Shown piece by piece: positions 40,931 to 52,424 of a stretch of DNA of 64,000 bases. The stretch's first letter is position 1. Each line of letters opens with the position of its first letter. Source of the stretch: Theocolax elegans (taxonomy: Eukaryota; Arthropoda; Insecta; Hymenoptera; Cerocephalidae); the NCBI GenBank assembly GCA_026168455.1, contig CM047426.1, positions 48,431,589 through 48,495,588 on the forward strand, written 5' to 3'. Made by a program: the position numbers and the translations under genes. The notes under the pieces are model-generated. The model was not told the origin of the DNA, did not search any database, and saw only the letters and a program-made list of their open reading frames with translations.

Positions 40931-42204
40931 GTGGTTCTCTGTGATATCGAAGATGAAAAAAATAAATATTGTTATAACTGTGGGAATATATTTTAGAAGT
41001 ATCCAGTAGTTCACCTGAATTATTTCAGATTTTTCGGAACCATTATGTTCAGTTACAGAGAGTCAAAGTTGACATTTTAGCACTTTTTTGCATTATATGC
41101 CATTTTCATGAATTTGTAGCTCTCAGGGAATGCATTTTTCACTAAAAACAAAAATATGACTTTTTTGGAAAATTTTCTGAACTTTTCATTAAAAATACTT
41201 TTAAAGACATAAATGTATGCTGTCACACTCTTGTAAGCCATTTAAACCTTAAATAGTGAAAATAAGCAATTCTGCTGCAGACTCTGGTAACCTAATACTG
41301 TCTAAAAGATGTCTTTTTATAGTCAGAAACTGTCTATAAATTTCCAGAGTTGGTCTAAATCATTAAGATCACTTATAGTCAAAATATCTGGGAAAATTGC
41401 CCCAAAAAATTAATAGAAATGTATATTTGTTGCCATATAACGATGAACCTATTAACATGATCATTACAAAAAAATTTATGCACTCACCTTGGAGCGGTAG
41501 AAAAGTATCTCCACTTGTTTCAGTATCCATCTAATCTCCTATACACTGCTAAAAATACAAATATTATTATATAATTATAAAAAATTAATTTTTAAATATT
41601 TATAATGCTGGATGTTTAGTTTTACAACCCTTACAAGAATTATAATACTAATCTGTAGGAATACTATAAATATATAAACATTATTATTATAACTATTGAA
41701 CATTATTATAATAACTGAATATACGTATTAAATACAAAAAATATATAAACAAATCAAATCTGAGATTATAATGAGTAATATGATTACGTGACAGTAACAA
41801 GTTTGTGAAATTCAAACAATATATTGCTGAATAATAATAACAAGAATAATGATACTTTTATAGTAATCCTTCAGATTAGTATCATAAATCTTTATGTGGT
41901 TGCAAAATTGAAAATCCAGCATTATAAATGTTTAAAAATTAATTTTTTATAATTGTATAATAAGATTTGTATTTTTAGCAGCTTATAGGGGATTAGATGG
42001 ATACTGAAACAAGTGGAGGTACTTTTCTACCACTCTAAGGTAAGTGCATAAATTTTTTTGCAATTATCATGCTGATAGATTCATCGTTATAAGGCAACAA
42101 ATATACATTTCTATTAATATTTCGGGCACTTTTCCCAGATATTTTGACCATAAGTGATCTTTATGATTTAGACTCACTCTGGAAATTTATAAGCAGTTTC
42201 CTGC
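40929..42204. mobile_element. Foldback family B, right arm truncated
   Basis: The left arm from GGGTGGTTCTCTGTG runs to about 41720. The right arm (about 41760-42200) is its complement (for example TTTGTATTTTTAGCAG, CCCAGATATTTTGACC). It stops about 400 bp short, where a non-LTR RT fragment begins. No genes. Confidence 0.85.
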
Positions 42205-42709
42205 TGAGTTTACAGCAAAGTAAATTAAAATCATCCCTGTCAAAGGCATGTCTTAAATCAATTGAGACGATGAGGGTAACCATTTCCTCATAAACCGCCC
42301 TGCGCAGATCATCCGTAAGGGGAGGTCGGATGTCAACGTCGCTGTTCTGTACTATATTCTGAGAATTATTATTTTTTTCAAAATTTCTTAGCTGAGCGCC
42401 ATAGTCAATGGTCTGTAGAATGGCGCTCTGCAGAGATGATGTGAAAAAAATTAAAATTCTCAGAGAATAGTGGAAAACAGAAATGTCGGTTACTGTGTAT
42501 AAAACATAGGGCTACGGCCTCGTCGTAATTCTTAAAAATGCAGTTACAGCGCTGTGATTTTGCCGGAACCCAGACTGAAAATCATCTATGATTTTCGAAG
42601 AAGAGATAAAGGATTCAATCTGGCTGCATGCAACAACCTCAAGCAATTTAGATGGAGTGCTAAGGATGCTTATAGGGCAAAGGTCCTGAGGATTAAAAGC
42701 ATTTTTCAC
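42205..42709 (-). pseudogene. RT N-terminal part of the truncated non-LTR element
   Basis: PISILSTPSKLLEVVACSQI and DDFQSGFRQNHSAVTAF are RT motifs 1-2. After about 200 bp that look inserted or degenerate, a further segment reads LIVSIDLRHAFDRDDFNLL, corresponding to motif A. Stops and frame changes separate them. Confidence 0.75.
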
Positions 42710-42763
42710 CTTAGGTATAGGTCGGATTATCGCGTGCTTCCAGTGATTTGGAAAGATTCCTGA

Positions 42764-44830
42764 TTAGAGAGAATGGTCAAAGATGTTGAGCAAGATGGGC
42801 ATGATAATACTGAGAGATTCTACCAATAAAACACGAGAGATGCCATCGTGCCCAGAAGCATTCGAACGTAAACCTTGTAAGGCAGAGAAGAATGCTTCAT
42901 GGCAGGTATGCAAAAAATAAAAATTATCATCAGGGTTGATAACTGGGCACTGTAATAGGGGGTGGACATTAGAATGGTAATCACCAATATAATACCTATT
43001 GAGATCATGGGGGGCAACAGGTAAAGCCGCAGTTGAAAAAGAAGGGCTTTTCACACCCGGTTGATCAACAACCTTCCAGATCGCTCTACTGTCACTGCAG
43101 AAACAAAAACGTATCCGAAAATAATGAAATCTAGCATTCCTAATAGCACACTTAACCCTATTTCGCAAACGATTAAAAGCTGATCGGAGACAAGGTCGCT
43201 TATGTCGCTTAAATTCTGTGTAAGCTTTATGACGCTCTTTCGTGAGACTTTTTATTTCGCTGCTTATCCACGCTGGTATTCTTTTACGAGGAGTTATGGT
43301 TACAATTGGGGCGTGTAGGTTATTGGTGTTCATCAGTAAAGATGAAAACAGTTGAACTTTACTGTCAACAGAGATTTCACGAGTGACTGCATTCCAAGGT
43401 TGCAGGGCAAGATCTCGCATAATTTCTTCAGAGTTGAAGTTACGATGCGAGCAAAATGTAAGAGTAGAGCTGCTCGCAGTCGGAACTTCTAGAGCTAATT
43501 GGACACATAAAGCGTCGTGCTTGGACACAGCAGGCAAAGTAAGTTGATCATAACAGACAATCGCACCAAGATCTTCGATGCACACGTAATCAATTGTAGA
43601 TGAAGAGGTATCAGTATGGTGAGTAGCTGAAATAAGTACATCGAGAAGGTTTAAACTTGTGAAAGAAGTCTTTAAGATATTCCAAGGAGTCGAAGAGACA
43701 CCCCAATCAATATTTAGGTCACCAAGCAATACCAAGGAGTCAAAACGTGAAGAGCAATTAAGAATAGCTTCTTCCACTTCAGACCAAAAATCTGCCTTCG
43801 GGGGGTTATTTACAATAACAAATGAAAACGTACGTTGCTTAATTAAGATCTCAACAAGTAAAAATTCCGGTTTTTTGCCATAAAAATTTCCACAATACGA
43901 AAAGGCGACCACTCTGAGCGAAACATCGACTGGACGTACAGCCCGACACCCCCACCGTATTTTCCAATCCTGTCATTACGGTAAAAATTATAATTAGAAA
44001 TATTAATTAAATTGTTATGTCCTGAATACTAAAAGTTTAACCCAAACAATGACGGCTGTCACTTAGCTTGGACTCGAACCTAGGGAATGCTTAAGTAAAC
44101 GAAGAGTGCGTTTTACAGGACATAAACGTATAATCTAGTGACAGGTAAGAAGGAAGCTCTTTCCACACTAATATTAATTATTTTTATGTAAATTGATTAC
44201 TTCCTTTATATTTCTTCCCCTGAGATCCTTTGCTTCTTTGTATGTTGGGGAGATTAATAATTAACACTTTGGTTATTTATTGATTTAAATATTATAAGTA
44301 TGATTTATTAATTTAGCACTTTATAATACAATTGGTTTTTCTTATTTTATCTTTAGTACTCTCAACTTTTTGTTTTTGAGAGACGAGCCGACACGTAATT
44401 CGAACTGCTTGATTATAGATCAATATCTTCAATTTATTGTAAAAGATTATTTGTAAATTATAAAATTAGTTTACAAATCTTAGTCAAATATTACACTGAT
44501 CTCTTTTAACAAATCGCTGAGTTTGTATTTTGACTCTTCGATTCATTGCTAATATCGAGGTCATTTACGAAACACTGTGTTCGCATTCTTTAAGCTACAG
44601 TTGTTAATTACGACTTTTTGTCGATTTGAAATTATAAAATTAAAAGTATACGTCTTATGACGTAACAAAATTACATTCAGAGTGGTCTTTCAACCAGGTC
44701 TCGCTAATTCCAAAGACATGAAAATGACGTCGAATAAAGCTCTCGATATTAACATAATGAGCGCATAATGATTGTGCATTGACATGTCCGATATTTAAAT
44801 TATCCATAATTGGTGCATGAAATTTTACGT
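42764..44830 (-). pseudogene. Endonuclease and linker of the non-LTR ORF2, split by an LTR
   Basis: The N-part (about 44820-44672) reads NIGHVNAQSLCAHYVNIES and VFGISETWLKDHSE (AP-type endonuclease start with the catalytic Glu). After the LTR it resumes with DRIGKYGGGVGLYV. The large frame (43912-42764) has SLVLLGDLNIDW, STIDYVCI and SKHDALCVQLAL, then the linker (WISSEIKSLTKERHKAY, FNRLRNRVKCAIRNARFHYF) and the RT entry (SNASGHDGISRVLL). The family nicks target DNA to prime reverse transcription. Confidence 0.88.
44013..44667. mobile_element. Solo LTR, TSD AAAT, in non-LTR endonuclease
   Basis: The 655-bp insert starts TGTTATG and ends CGTAACA, with AAAT at 44009-44012 and 44668-44671. A B-box-like GGTTCGAGTCC lies near its left end on the minus strand. 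The two endonuclease halves are in the same frame when one AAAT copy and the insert are ignored, which supports the exact borders. Confidence 0.88.
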
Positions 44831-44849
44831 TTTATGGATATTCTAGAAA

Positions 44850-45966
44850 GAGACACTTAGTTTTATCGACTGCAGAGTGGACAGTATTAGCGAGATTCGC
44901 GTCGCAACAATTTTTACATTTTAAATTCTTTTTCTCTTTACAATCAGTTGAAGAATGTTCGCCGGTACAAATGGACATCATTTTTTAGCTTCACAAGCGG
45001 CGGCAACATGACCGAAACCAAAACAATTGAAACGTTGCGTTATGGAAACATAATCGTCGATTCTGTAACAAAGCCAGTTAATATTAATCGACCTATTCCT
45101 AAGGTGCTGCGTACGAGCCACAGGATCCACTTCGATAATGTACGAGCAAAATTTTTTATTACGCGCTGGATACATATACACGACATGTATGCCGTCAATA
45201 GTGCAATCCGGGAGATTTTGCTCAATAATAACATTGTACAATAGCATCGCTTGAAAGGTCGGCAGGCAGATCGTGTACAATTAATTAATCGTGGTAACAA
45301 CTTAACGTCGGGATTAACCTCCAAACCAACAGACGACAAAGCTTCACCCATTTTTAAAGAAACGCGAAAAATACCCTCACCTTCTACATGTACCGATTTA
45401 CTCGGATCGTAGTAAACTTTATTTACACGCATTTTAATCTTAACCGGGTTAATGGACTTCAATAGCGCGTCTTTCGTCGCGACAGAGGACAGAAAATGGT
45501 CTTTGTGCTCGTCCGTCGGGCCAATGATAACTCGGTCGCATGCATTGACAGGAAAAGTTTTTTCGTGAAGGAGCGACACAGTATTAGTTACATTGCGCAC
45601 GTTGGTGTGGGATTTAACTACTTTCGCGTACGATGTTGGCGAATCAGCTGGCACACGCTCAGTTAAAATATTAGTAACACTATTGATATTTGCACAAACC
45701 TTTATCAATTCAGCCTTGCACTCGCCTAATACATTGCAGGGTATTTTGTGCATATACGAGTTCGCTACAAGGCTAAACGCATCGCAAATTTCGATAACAG
45801 ATGATTGCGCCTTTTTGACCTTACCTGCCTCAAACAGCAGGATTAGTACAGCTTTGATTGTACAGAAAACTCGTTCATGGTCTAATGTGCAAGCATCTAA
45901 AAAGATGCACACTCGGCTAATGCTTCTGGACCTGTAGACGAACGAGGTTCTGTAAGAAAAAAACAC
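44850..45966 (-). pseudogene. Non-LTR ORF1 with zinc knuckles, frameshifted
   Basis: The first frame (45966 to about 45240) includes SPTSYAKVVKSHTNV and VEGEGIFRVSLKMGE. The second frame (45280-44978) has EQNLPDCTIDGIHVVYMYPA, a VDPVARTQHL segment and FNCFGFGHVAAAC, a knuckle whose first Cys is not seen. The third frame has SICTGEHSSTDC and LKCKNC, a further knuckle and the start of another. A Gag-like RNA-binding protein of jockey/R1-type elements; two frameshifts inactivate it. Confidence 0.82.
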
Positions 45967-46029
45967 TCAAGAGTGCGCAAAAACACATTAATGTGACTGT
46001 AAAGCAGGAGCCGACATTAAACACAACTG

Positions 46030-47151
46030 AGCATACTTATGGAGAGAGAGAGACCCAACGTTGCCACGTTTGATTTCATCATGGCAGCTGCACCACCCAT
46101 TGCATTTATATCAATGTTGAAGTCATTGGTGACCACAATATGTCCATGCAGAGGGTGGATGTACGAGAGAGCTTGTTGAAAAACCGTGTTGAAAGCTTTG
46201 GTGAAATCAAACAGAACTAATAAAGTGATATTTCACAGGTCAATTCTTTTACGCACATCCTCCCGCACCCTGAGCAGCGCTGTCTGTGTACCATGCCCCG
46301 TCGAAATCCAGCCTGTCTGGAAAAGAGGACGTCGTGTTCTTCAAGATAAGATGATAATTGTGAATGAATACTCCTTTCCAGCAATTTCGACACCTCACTC
46401 AGCTGCGCGATTGGCTTGGTGTCTGTTATAGCGTTGCATATGTTTGATTTGGCCAGTGGGTTTTTCCATTGTGAGTGAAATCGGCCAGACTACAGTGAGG
46501 CGTCAAAGACTCCCGCGAGGGGCTCCAGGATGCACGAGCCCGGCAGCTTAAGCATTGGAATGGAGATACTATCCGAGCCCACCACTCGCGAGGTCGCGCG
46601 TCCCAGCGTCCGCTGCACATGATTAATAGTGACAGCAGAGAAATGAAGTGAGTTTCGGCAGGAACGGGGGCAAAAGAAATGATGTCGACCAATATATGAT
46701 GCAATAACGGGTTCGAGTGTTGACAGATGGAGGAGTAATGGTTGATGAGGTCGTTTAGTGAAAATAGTCATACAGAGGAGGGCTTCGAGCGTCCCGAAAT
46801 ACCGTAGCTCCTCAAAACACGCCATCTTGCCCGAATATCTAGAGCTTCAATTGCCTCATTATTCATAAAATTGAATTTGGACGTGTCTATAGCGGTGCTG
46901 GCAGAGCTACGTAGCTGCCTGTAGCGTTGAAAATCGCCTATGTCGTTAAAAAGCTTGACGGTGCGGAACGTCCACTTCTTTTCCTTTAAGAGCATTCCAA
47001 GGGCAGGTGTAATCCATACTTTTCGTTTTAGGCGGGAAGTGATAAGTTCCACAGGTGTGAGGTGATCAAATGCGTGGATGAGTGAATTACTAACGTTAGC
47101 GACCGCAATCACTGTATAAATTACGAGGGTTGTGATGAGTGGGATGATCAT
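46030..47151 (-). pseudogene. Rearranged non-LTR ORF2 relic (RT and endonuclease pieces)
   Basis: 47151-46825 is the endonuclease-RT linker (LKRKVWITPALGMLLKEKKW, FNDIGDFQRYRQLRSS). 46825-46450 contains an RT entry (HFFCPRSC…SAVTINHVQ) and a degenerate palm. 46440-46190 reads IAQLSEVSKLLERSIHSQL, SRQAGFRRGMVHRQ and LLVLFDFTKAFNTV. At about 46185 it switches into an endonuclease segment (HIVVTNDFNIDINAMGGAA) that normally lies upstream. The order shows a deletion or rearrangement. Related to the element at 54.8-59 kb. Confidence 0.75.
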
Positions 47152-47165
47152 GAGTATATGTGCCT

Positions 47166-47290
47166 GAACTTGAGTGTACTACTGTCAGCCATCATATGTG
47201 CATTCCACCTACCCTGCTAACGTCTTTCCATTTCCTTCATATCTTGATGAAAGCGTTCTCCTTGTTCTTCGCTGTAATCCCCAAGATTTT
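47166..47290 (-). pseudogene. Inverted partial copy of the 48.6-kb transposase-like gene
   Basis: This stretch is the reverse complement of about 48565-48685 and encodes the GDYSEEQGERFHQDMKE region on the minus strand, with a small indel. It abuts the start of the + strand copy at 47290. Confidence 0.85.
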
Positions 47291-48789
47291 GTGCAGAATT
47301 GTTAGCTTCTAGTCTAAAAGAAAGAAAGATGCTGTCCAAAGGAACGACAGTTTCCTTTTATCATAACAGAGATGAGCCTTTCCGAAAATACTTTATTGAA
47401 GAAGGAGACTTAGTGTATTGCAATGATGTTTATGGTCTCATAAATGAGTTAAAACAGAATGTATACGTACTCAATGATTGGAGGCTGTTCATAGATTCCT
47501 TTAAACGAAGCCTCATAGCAGTATTGTTACATAATACAAATGTGTATGCTCCTGTACCCGTAGCCCATTTGGTAACGCTGAGGGAAACATATGAAAATAT
47601 TGAGATAGTTTTGAATAAGATTAAGTACACAGAACACAATTGGCAGATTTGTGGGGATCTTAAGAGGACGTCGAAGCTAGCATTTTTACCATCAGAGTAA
47701 CTCTACCTAATGGCACATATTCGCAATTACAGTTTCACACTATTCTTCGTTATTTGCCGCTGGATTTCAATGAAATTTGCACAGGATATATAAAATGATG
47801 CACAGAATTGGGCTGTGCATCAAAAAGCGGCGAAAGTTGAAAGAAAAACCTTTCTGATTAGTCTAAAACTGCTAACCCCAACCGCGTACGTTATACGTAT
47901 GTAGTAAGGATATTCCCCAAGAGGTGGCGCTGTATGGGTGCATCGATGTTGGGGTTAGCAGTTTTAGACTAATCAGAAAGATTTTTCTTTCAATTTTCGC
48001 TGCTTTTCGATGCACAGCCCAATTCTCTGCATCTTTTAATATATCCTGTGCAAATTTCATTGAAATCTAGCAGCAAATAACGAAGAATAGTGTGAAACTG
48101 TAATTGCGAATATGTGCCATTAGGTAGAGTTACTCTGATGGTAAAAATGCTAGCTTCGACGTTCTCTTAAGATACTCACACTAATTCTGGGTCAGCAATC
48201 TGGTTTTACGAAGTACATAAAACTTGGATTAATGAAACAATATGTAAAAGCTTTGGATAAGGAAGGACAATGTTTCACTTATTTGGTTAAACAGTTTCCA
48301 GCTTTATCTAGTGCAAAGTTGAAAAAAGGTATCTTTGATGGACCTCAATTTCGTAAGTTGCTAAGAGATGAATCATTCGTTAACACAATGTCCGAGAAAG
48401 AACGACCTGCATCCCTAAGCTTTAAATACGTAGGTGCAAATTTTTTGGGTATTCACAAGAGTGGAAACTATAGGGAATTGGTAGTCGAAATGCTTAAAAA
48501 CTATGAGAAATTGGGCTGTTTGATGAGTTACAAGTTGCATTTTCTTGATTCGCATCCTGATAACTTCCCACAAAATCTTGGGGATTACAGCGAAGAACAA
48601 GGAGAACGCTTTCATCAAGATATGAAGGAAATGGAAAGACGTTATCAGGGTAGGTGGAATGCACATATGATGGCTGATTACTGTTGGACATTAAAAAGAG
48701 AGAACACTGCCAATAGTAAAAAGCGCCAACGTAATCCACTTCACAGGTCATTTGAGGATAGAAGAGTACGGAAGGGCAGATTGTCTTAG
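47291..48789 (+). pseudogene. Transposase-like arthropod gene, split by a MITE
   Basis: Part 1 (47299-47663): LLASSLKERKMLSKGTTVSF, then YHNRDEPFRKYF, DWRLFIDSFKRSLIAVLLHN and KIKYTEHNWQICGDLK. Part 2 (48171-48789): ILGQQSGFTKY, then IKLGLMKQYVKALDKEG, FDGPQFRKLL, SFKYVGANFLGIHKSGNY, HFLDSHPDNFPQNLG, EEQGERFHQDMKEMERRYQG and WNAHMMADYCWTLKRE. This signature belongs to a multi-copy arthropod family without a firm name (probably derived from a DNA transposon). A segment of about 50 residues usually found between GFTKY and IKLGLM is missing. Both parts are in one frame across the TTAA insertion. Confidence 0.8.
47664..48166. mobile_element. Palindromic MITE with TTAA target (piggyBac-type)
   Basis: The 503-bp element starts GAGGACGTCGAAGC and ends with the complement GCTTCGACGTTCTC. 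It is flanked by TTAA at 47660-47663 and 48167-48170, and almost the whole sequence is a palindrome centred at about 47905. TTAA target duplication is the mark of piggyBac transposases. Confidence 0.9.
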
Positions 48790-49078
48790 GTTATGGATTT
48801 ATCGGTTTATGAGATAATCGGATTATTGGGTAACACGGTTATTGAGGTAAGGTCCTGAGGTATCTAAGGGTCGTGATATCAAGTGATTTTGGAATTTACG
48901 ATATAGTTTTAAAGATAAAGTAATGCATTTGATGACCTTGGTGCATTTTCGATTATACGATACATTTTCTGAATTTGACCTTGGCCTGACCTTGATCCTG
49001 ACGTGCCCGGGTCAAATGGTCCACGGATTCGGATTCAGCGACCCCAAAAACATATTAATATAGGTTCAGACATGGAGC
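48790..49078. other. Noncoding, TGACCTTG-rich
   Basis: No frame. A GACCTTGGCCTGACCTTGAT stretch and GGATTCGGATTCAGCGACCC resemble the degenerate repeats at 60050-60620. Confidence 0.5.
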
Positions 49079-49471
49079 CTACGGCCGGATATCAATTACC
49101 TGCTTGAATAGCAATGGCAACTTGATCGCCTCCAATATTTTTTCGGTTGCATTGAAATCCTGCAGCGCCATCATCGCAAGCAGTCCCATAACAAGTACCT
49201 TGCACGTGCCCCTCATAGCATCAGCGGAGGCAAGAGCTCTGAGAGCATCCGAATTACGGCTTCTATTGACCTCTTCTAGGGCAATAACGCGGGCCCCCAA
49301 TTCAGAAAAACGTTCCCCGAGGTTAACAAAACGCGCCTCCATGGTTGTCTCGAATTGATCGACACGTGCATGGAGAGCGCGCAGATCCGCTCTCATCTCG
49401 TCTACTTTTCTCTCCACCCGAATAACCATCTCCGCCACTGAATTGATATTACTCTGCAGGTTTCCCTGCAA
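49079..49471 (-). pseudogene. Non-LTR ORF1 N-terminal fragment
   Basis: A 130-codon frame with a heptad coiled coil (VERKVDEMRADLRALHARVD, FVNLGERFSELGARVIALEE), then CKVLVMGLLAMM and the EKILEAIKLPLLFKQVIDIR segment. It corresponds to the N-terminal half of the ORF1 at 58278-58982. It ends at the position of the RPW motif. A third member of the same ORF1 family in the window. Confidence 0.75.
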
Positions 49472-49579
49472 ATTTTACGCGTAAACTTCCATCCACGGCA
49501 CTCGCCGTCTTGTCAGTATCAATGGCGGTATGGCGTGTAGCTTTAGCGACGTTATATATATATATATATATATATATAT

Positions 49580-50741
49580 GGGTGGTTTTCTGTGAAATAG
49601 AAGATGAAAAAAATTAATATTGCTATAACTGTGGGAATATGTGTAAGAGATATCCAGTAGTTCTCCTGAATATTTTTAGATTTTTTCGGGTCCATTATTT
49701 TAAGTTACAGAGAGTCAAAGTTGACATTTTATACTATACAATTTGTAGATCCCAGAGGATGCATTTTTTAGTGAAAACATAAATATGATTTTTTTTTGTA
49801 AAATTTTATGAACTTTTCATTAAAAATACTTTTAAAGATATAAATGTATGCTGTCATACTCTTGCAAGCCATTTAAACTTTGAACAGTGAAAATCAGCAA
49901 TTCTGCTCCGAACTCTGGTAACCTAATACTGTCTAAAAGATGTCTTTTTTTAGTCAGAAACTGCCCATAAATTTCCAGTGTGGGTCTAAATCATTAAGAT
50001 CATTAAAATGCCCGAAATATCAATAGAAATGTATATTTGTTGCCTTATAACGATGAATCTGTTAGCATGATCATTGCAAGAAAATTTATTCTGTTACCTT
50101 GGAGTGGTAGAAAAGCATCTCCACTTTTGCACTACCAATCTAACCTCCTGTAAGCTGTTAAAAATACAAATATGTCAATTAATCATATATCTCATCAATT
50201 AATCATTATAATCTCAGATCTGATTTGGTGATATATTTTTTGTATTAAATACGTATCTTCAGCTATTATAATAATAATGTTGATATATTTATAGTAATCC
50301 TCAGATTAGTATATGGAATGATGATGCTAACAGATTCATCGTTGTAAGACAACAAATATTCATTTTTATTGATATTTCGGGCATTTTTCCCAGATATTTT
50401 GACCATAAGTGATCTTAATGATTTAGACCTGGAAATTTATGGGCAGTTTCTGACTAAAAAAAGACATCTTTTAGACAGTATTAGGTTACCAGAGTTCGGA
50501 GCAGAATTGCTGATTTTCATTATTTAAGGTTTAAATGGCTTGCAAGAGTGTGCAATTCATGAAAATGGGTATATAATGCAAAAAAGTGCTAACATGTCAA
50601 CTTTGACTCTCTGTAACTTAAAATAATGGCGCCTAAAAAATCTAAAAATATTCAGGAGAACTACTGGATATCTCTTAAACATATTCCTACAGTTATAGCA
50701 ATATTTATTTTTTTCATCTTCGATTTCACAGAGAACCTCTC
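49580..50741. mobile_element. Foldback family B, both arms present
   Basis: It starts GGGTGGTTTTCTGTGAAAT and ends ATTTCACAGAGAACCTCTC, with (TA)n on both sides. Arms of about 450 bp pair around a centre near 50240, with a deletion in one arm. No coding frame. Confidence 0.88.
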
Positions 50742-50755
50742 ATATATATATATAT

Positions 50756-51558
50756 TGTAACGAATCAATGCAATATTTGATTATATTACATTGCTCGTTA
50801 CATTCTCTCTCTCTGTCTAGCCTGTGTATTAATCTTTACAGCTGTTACAGGTCGATGTTCCATGAGTTTCGGCGATTTTCGCGGACCTTTGTAAAGATAA
50901 AAGTAGGGAAAGAGAGAGAGAGTTTTCGGCTCGTAAGTGCGAGAGCACTTAGACTAATCTCAACCGGCGAGATATTCACTGAGACTTATTTCAATCGTCG
51001 GGATACTTATTTCAACCGTCTTGAGGAAGTTATTTTGTTTACTCTTCTCTCCATTTTTTTGATTGCCCCGTGCCGCTTGTGATCCTGGTGCTGTGCTGGT
51101 GACCCAGTGAAGCCGTGGTAGTTTGTTCGGCGACGACGTAGCTCAGGAAGCTAAGGAGAGTAGAGACCACGCAGACTTCACCTGGTCATTTCATTATCCA
51201 TCACGGATCACGCACTATAAGTGCCAGTTTTGTACTCTCTCTCTCTCTCTCTCTTTCTCTCTTTAGTAATTTCGCGTATCGATCTGCGATCTCGCGTGCA
51301 GCGGCACGCGTGTATTACCTCTTTTTGATAATATACTCTTGTTTTTATTTTAAATTAAACATTGTGTTTTCACTCTTATTGTTTGCCCTTTTGTTTTCGT
51401 TCGCGTTCGCTAAGTAAAGGATACCGCCGCCTCCGCCTATACGTGTCTTATAGACTCGTATTTTTACTGAGCGGCTGATCGCGTAGTGAGACTATTGTTT
51501 AACGGTAGTCAATTGGTATTATTTATTATTATTATTAAAAAATAGCAAATCCGTTACA
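50756..51558. mobile_element. Solo LTR, TSD ATAT
   Basis: The 803-bp unit starts TGTAACGAATC and ends AATCCGTTACA. ATAT flanks both sides (50752-50755 and 51559-51562), within a TA tract. It contains CT-rich microsatellites (about 50803 and 51235) and an AATTAAA-like signal. No genes. Confidence 0.85.
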
Positions 51559-51578
51559 ATATATATATATATATATAT

Positions 51579-52424
51579 GAGGTATTCCACGTGAAGTGGT
51601 CCGATCAAAATTTTAAAATGCACCTAATTTTGGGTACACATTGCAAATGTTTTTCAGAATACAGAAAAAAAATTTTAGGCTTTGCTCAAAAGTTATTCGA
51701 ACCTCAAAAAGTGAATTTTATCTAGTTTTTTTCAACACCAGCTGGGTTTACCGCCATTTAACTCAAAATCTATCAACTTTTACTACAGAACATAATATAT
51801 AACATTCGTTGCTAATAATGTCTACAATTTATCGTTCTGGGTTAGAATTTCTAATCTCAAGGTCAATGTCACAAAAAGCACATGTCAATATTCAACTTCA
51901 GAAAAACATAAGTGCGCCACAATTGATTTTCTTATCCAAAAGTCTAAAAAAAGCTTGAAGCAATACCTTTCAAATGATCTGTAGCATTTTGATGGCCTTC
52001 AATTCTGTAAAAAGATATAATAATTTAAATATACACGAAATTTTTTAAAAAATTTAAATGGGGATGACCATGTTAGTTTTTGTGGATTTTTTGTCTTCAA
52101 ATTTTCATACCTTTTTACAAAATTGAAGGCCATGAAAATGCTACAGATCATTTGAAAGGTATAGCTTCAAGCTCTTTTTTAGACTTTTGGATTAAAAAAT
52201 CAATTGTGCGCACTTACGCTTTTCTGAAGTTGAATATTGACATGTGATTTTTGTGACATTGACCTTGAGATTAGAAATTCTAACCAAGAAGGATAAATTG
52301 TAGACATTATTAGCAACGAATGTTATATATTATGTTCTATAATAAAAGTTGATAGATTTTGAGTTAAATGGCGGTAAACCCAGCTGGTGTTGAAAAAAAC
52401 TAGATAAAATTCATTTTTTGAGGT
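51579..52424. mobile_element. Foldback family C, right arm truncated
   Basis: The left end is GAGGTATTCCACGTGAAGTG after a TA tract. The left arm runs to about 52020 and the complementary right arm from about 52090 to 52424 lacks the outer about 140 bp. It shares terminal sequence with family D (62235) and, more weakly, family A (481). Confidence 0.85.

Larger units (their letters stand above)
42205..45966 (-). mobile_element. Jockey-like non-LTR retrotransposon, truncated
   Basis: On the minus strand: ORF1 with zinc knuckles (45966 to about 44850), then ORF2 with endonuclease, linker and RT motifs until just after RT motif A at about 42210. Downstream RT and 3' UTR are missing, where foldback B abuts. 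A solo LTR (44013-44667) splits the endonuclease. Confidence 0.88.
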
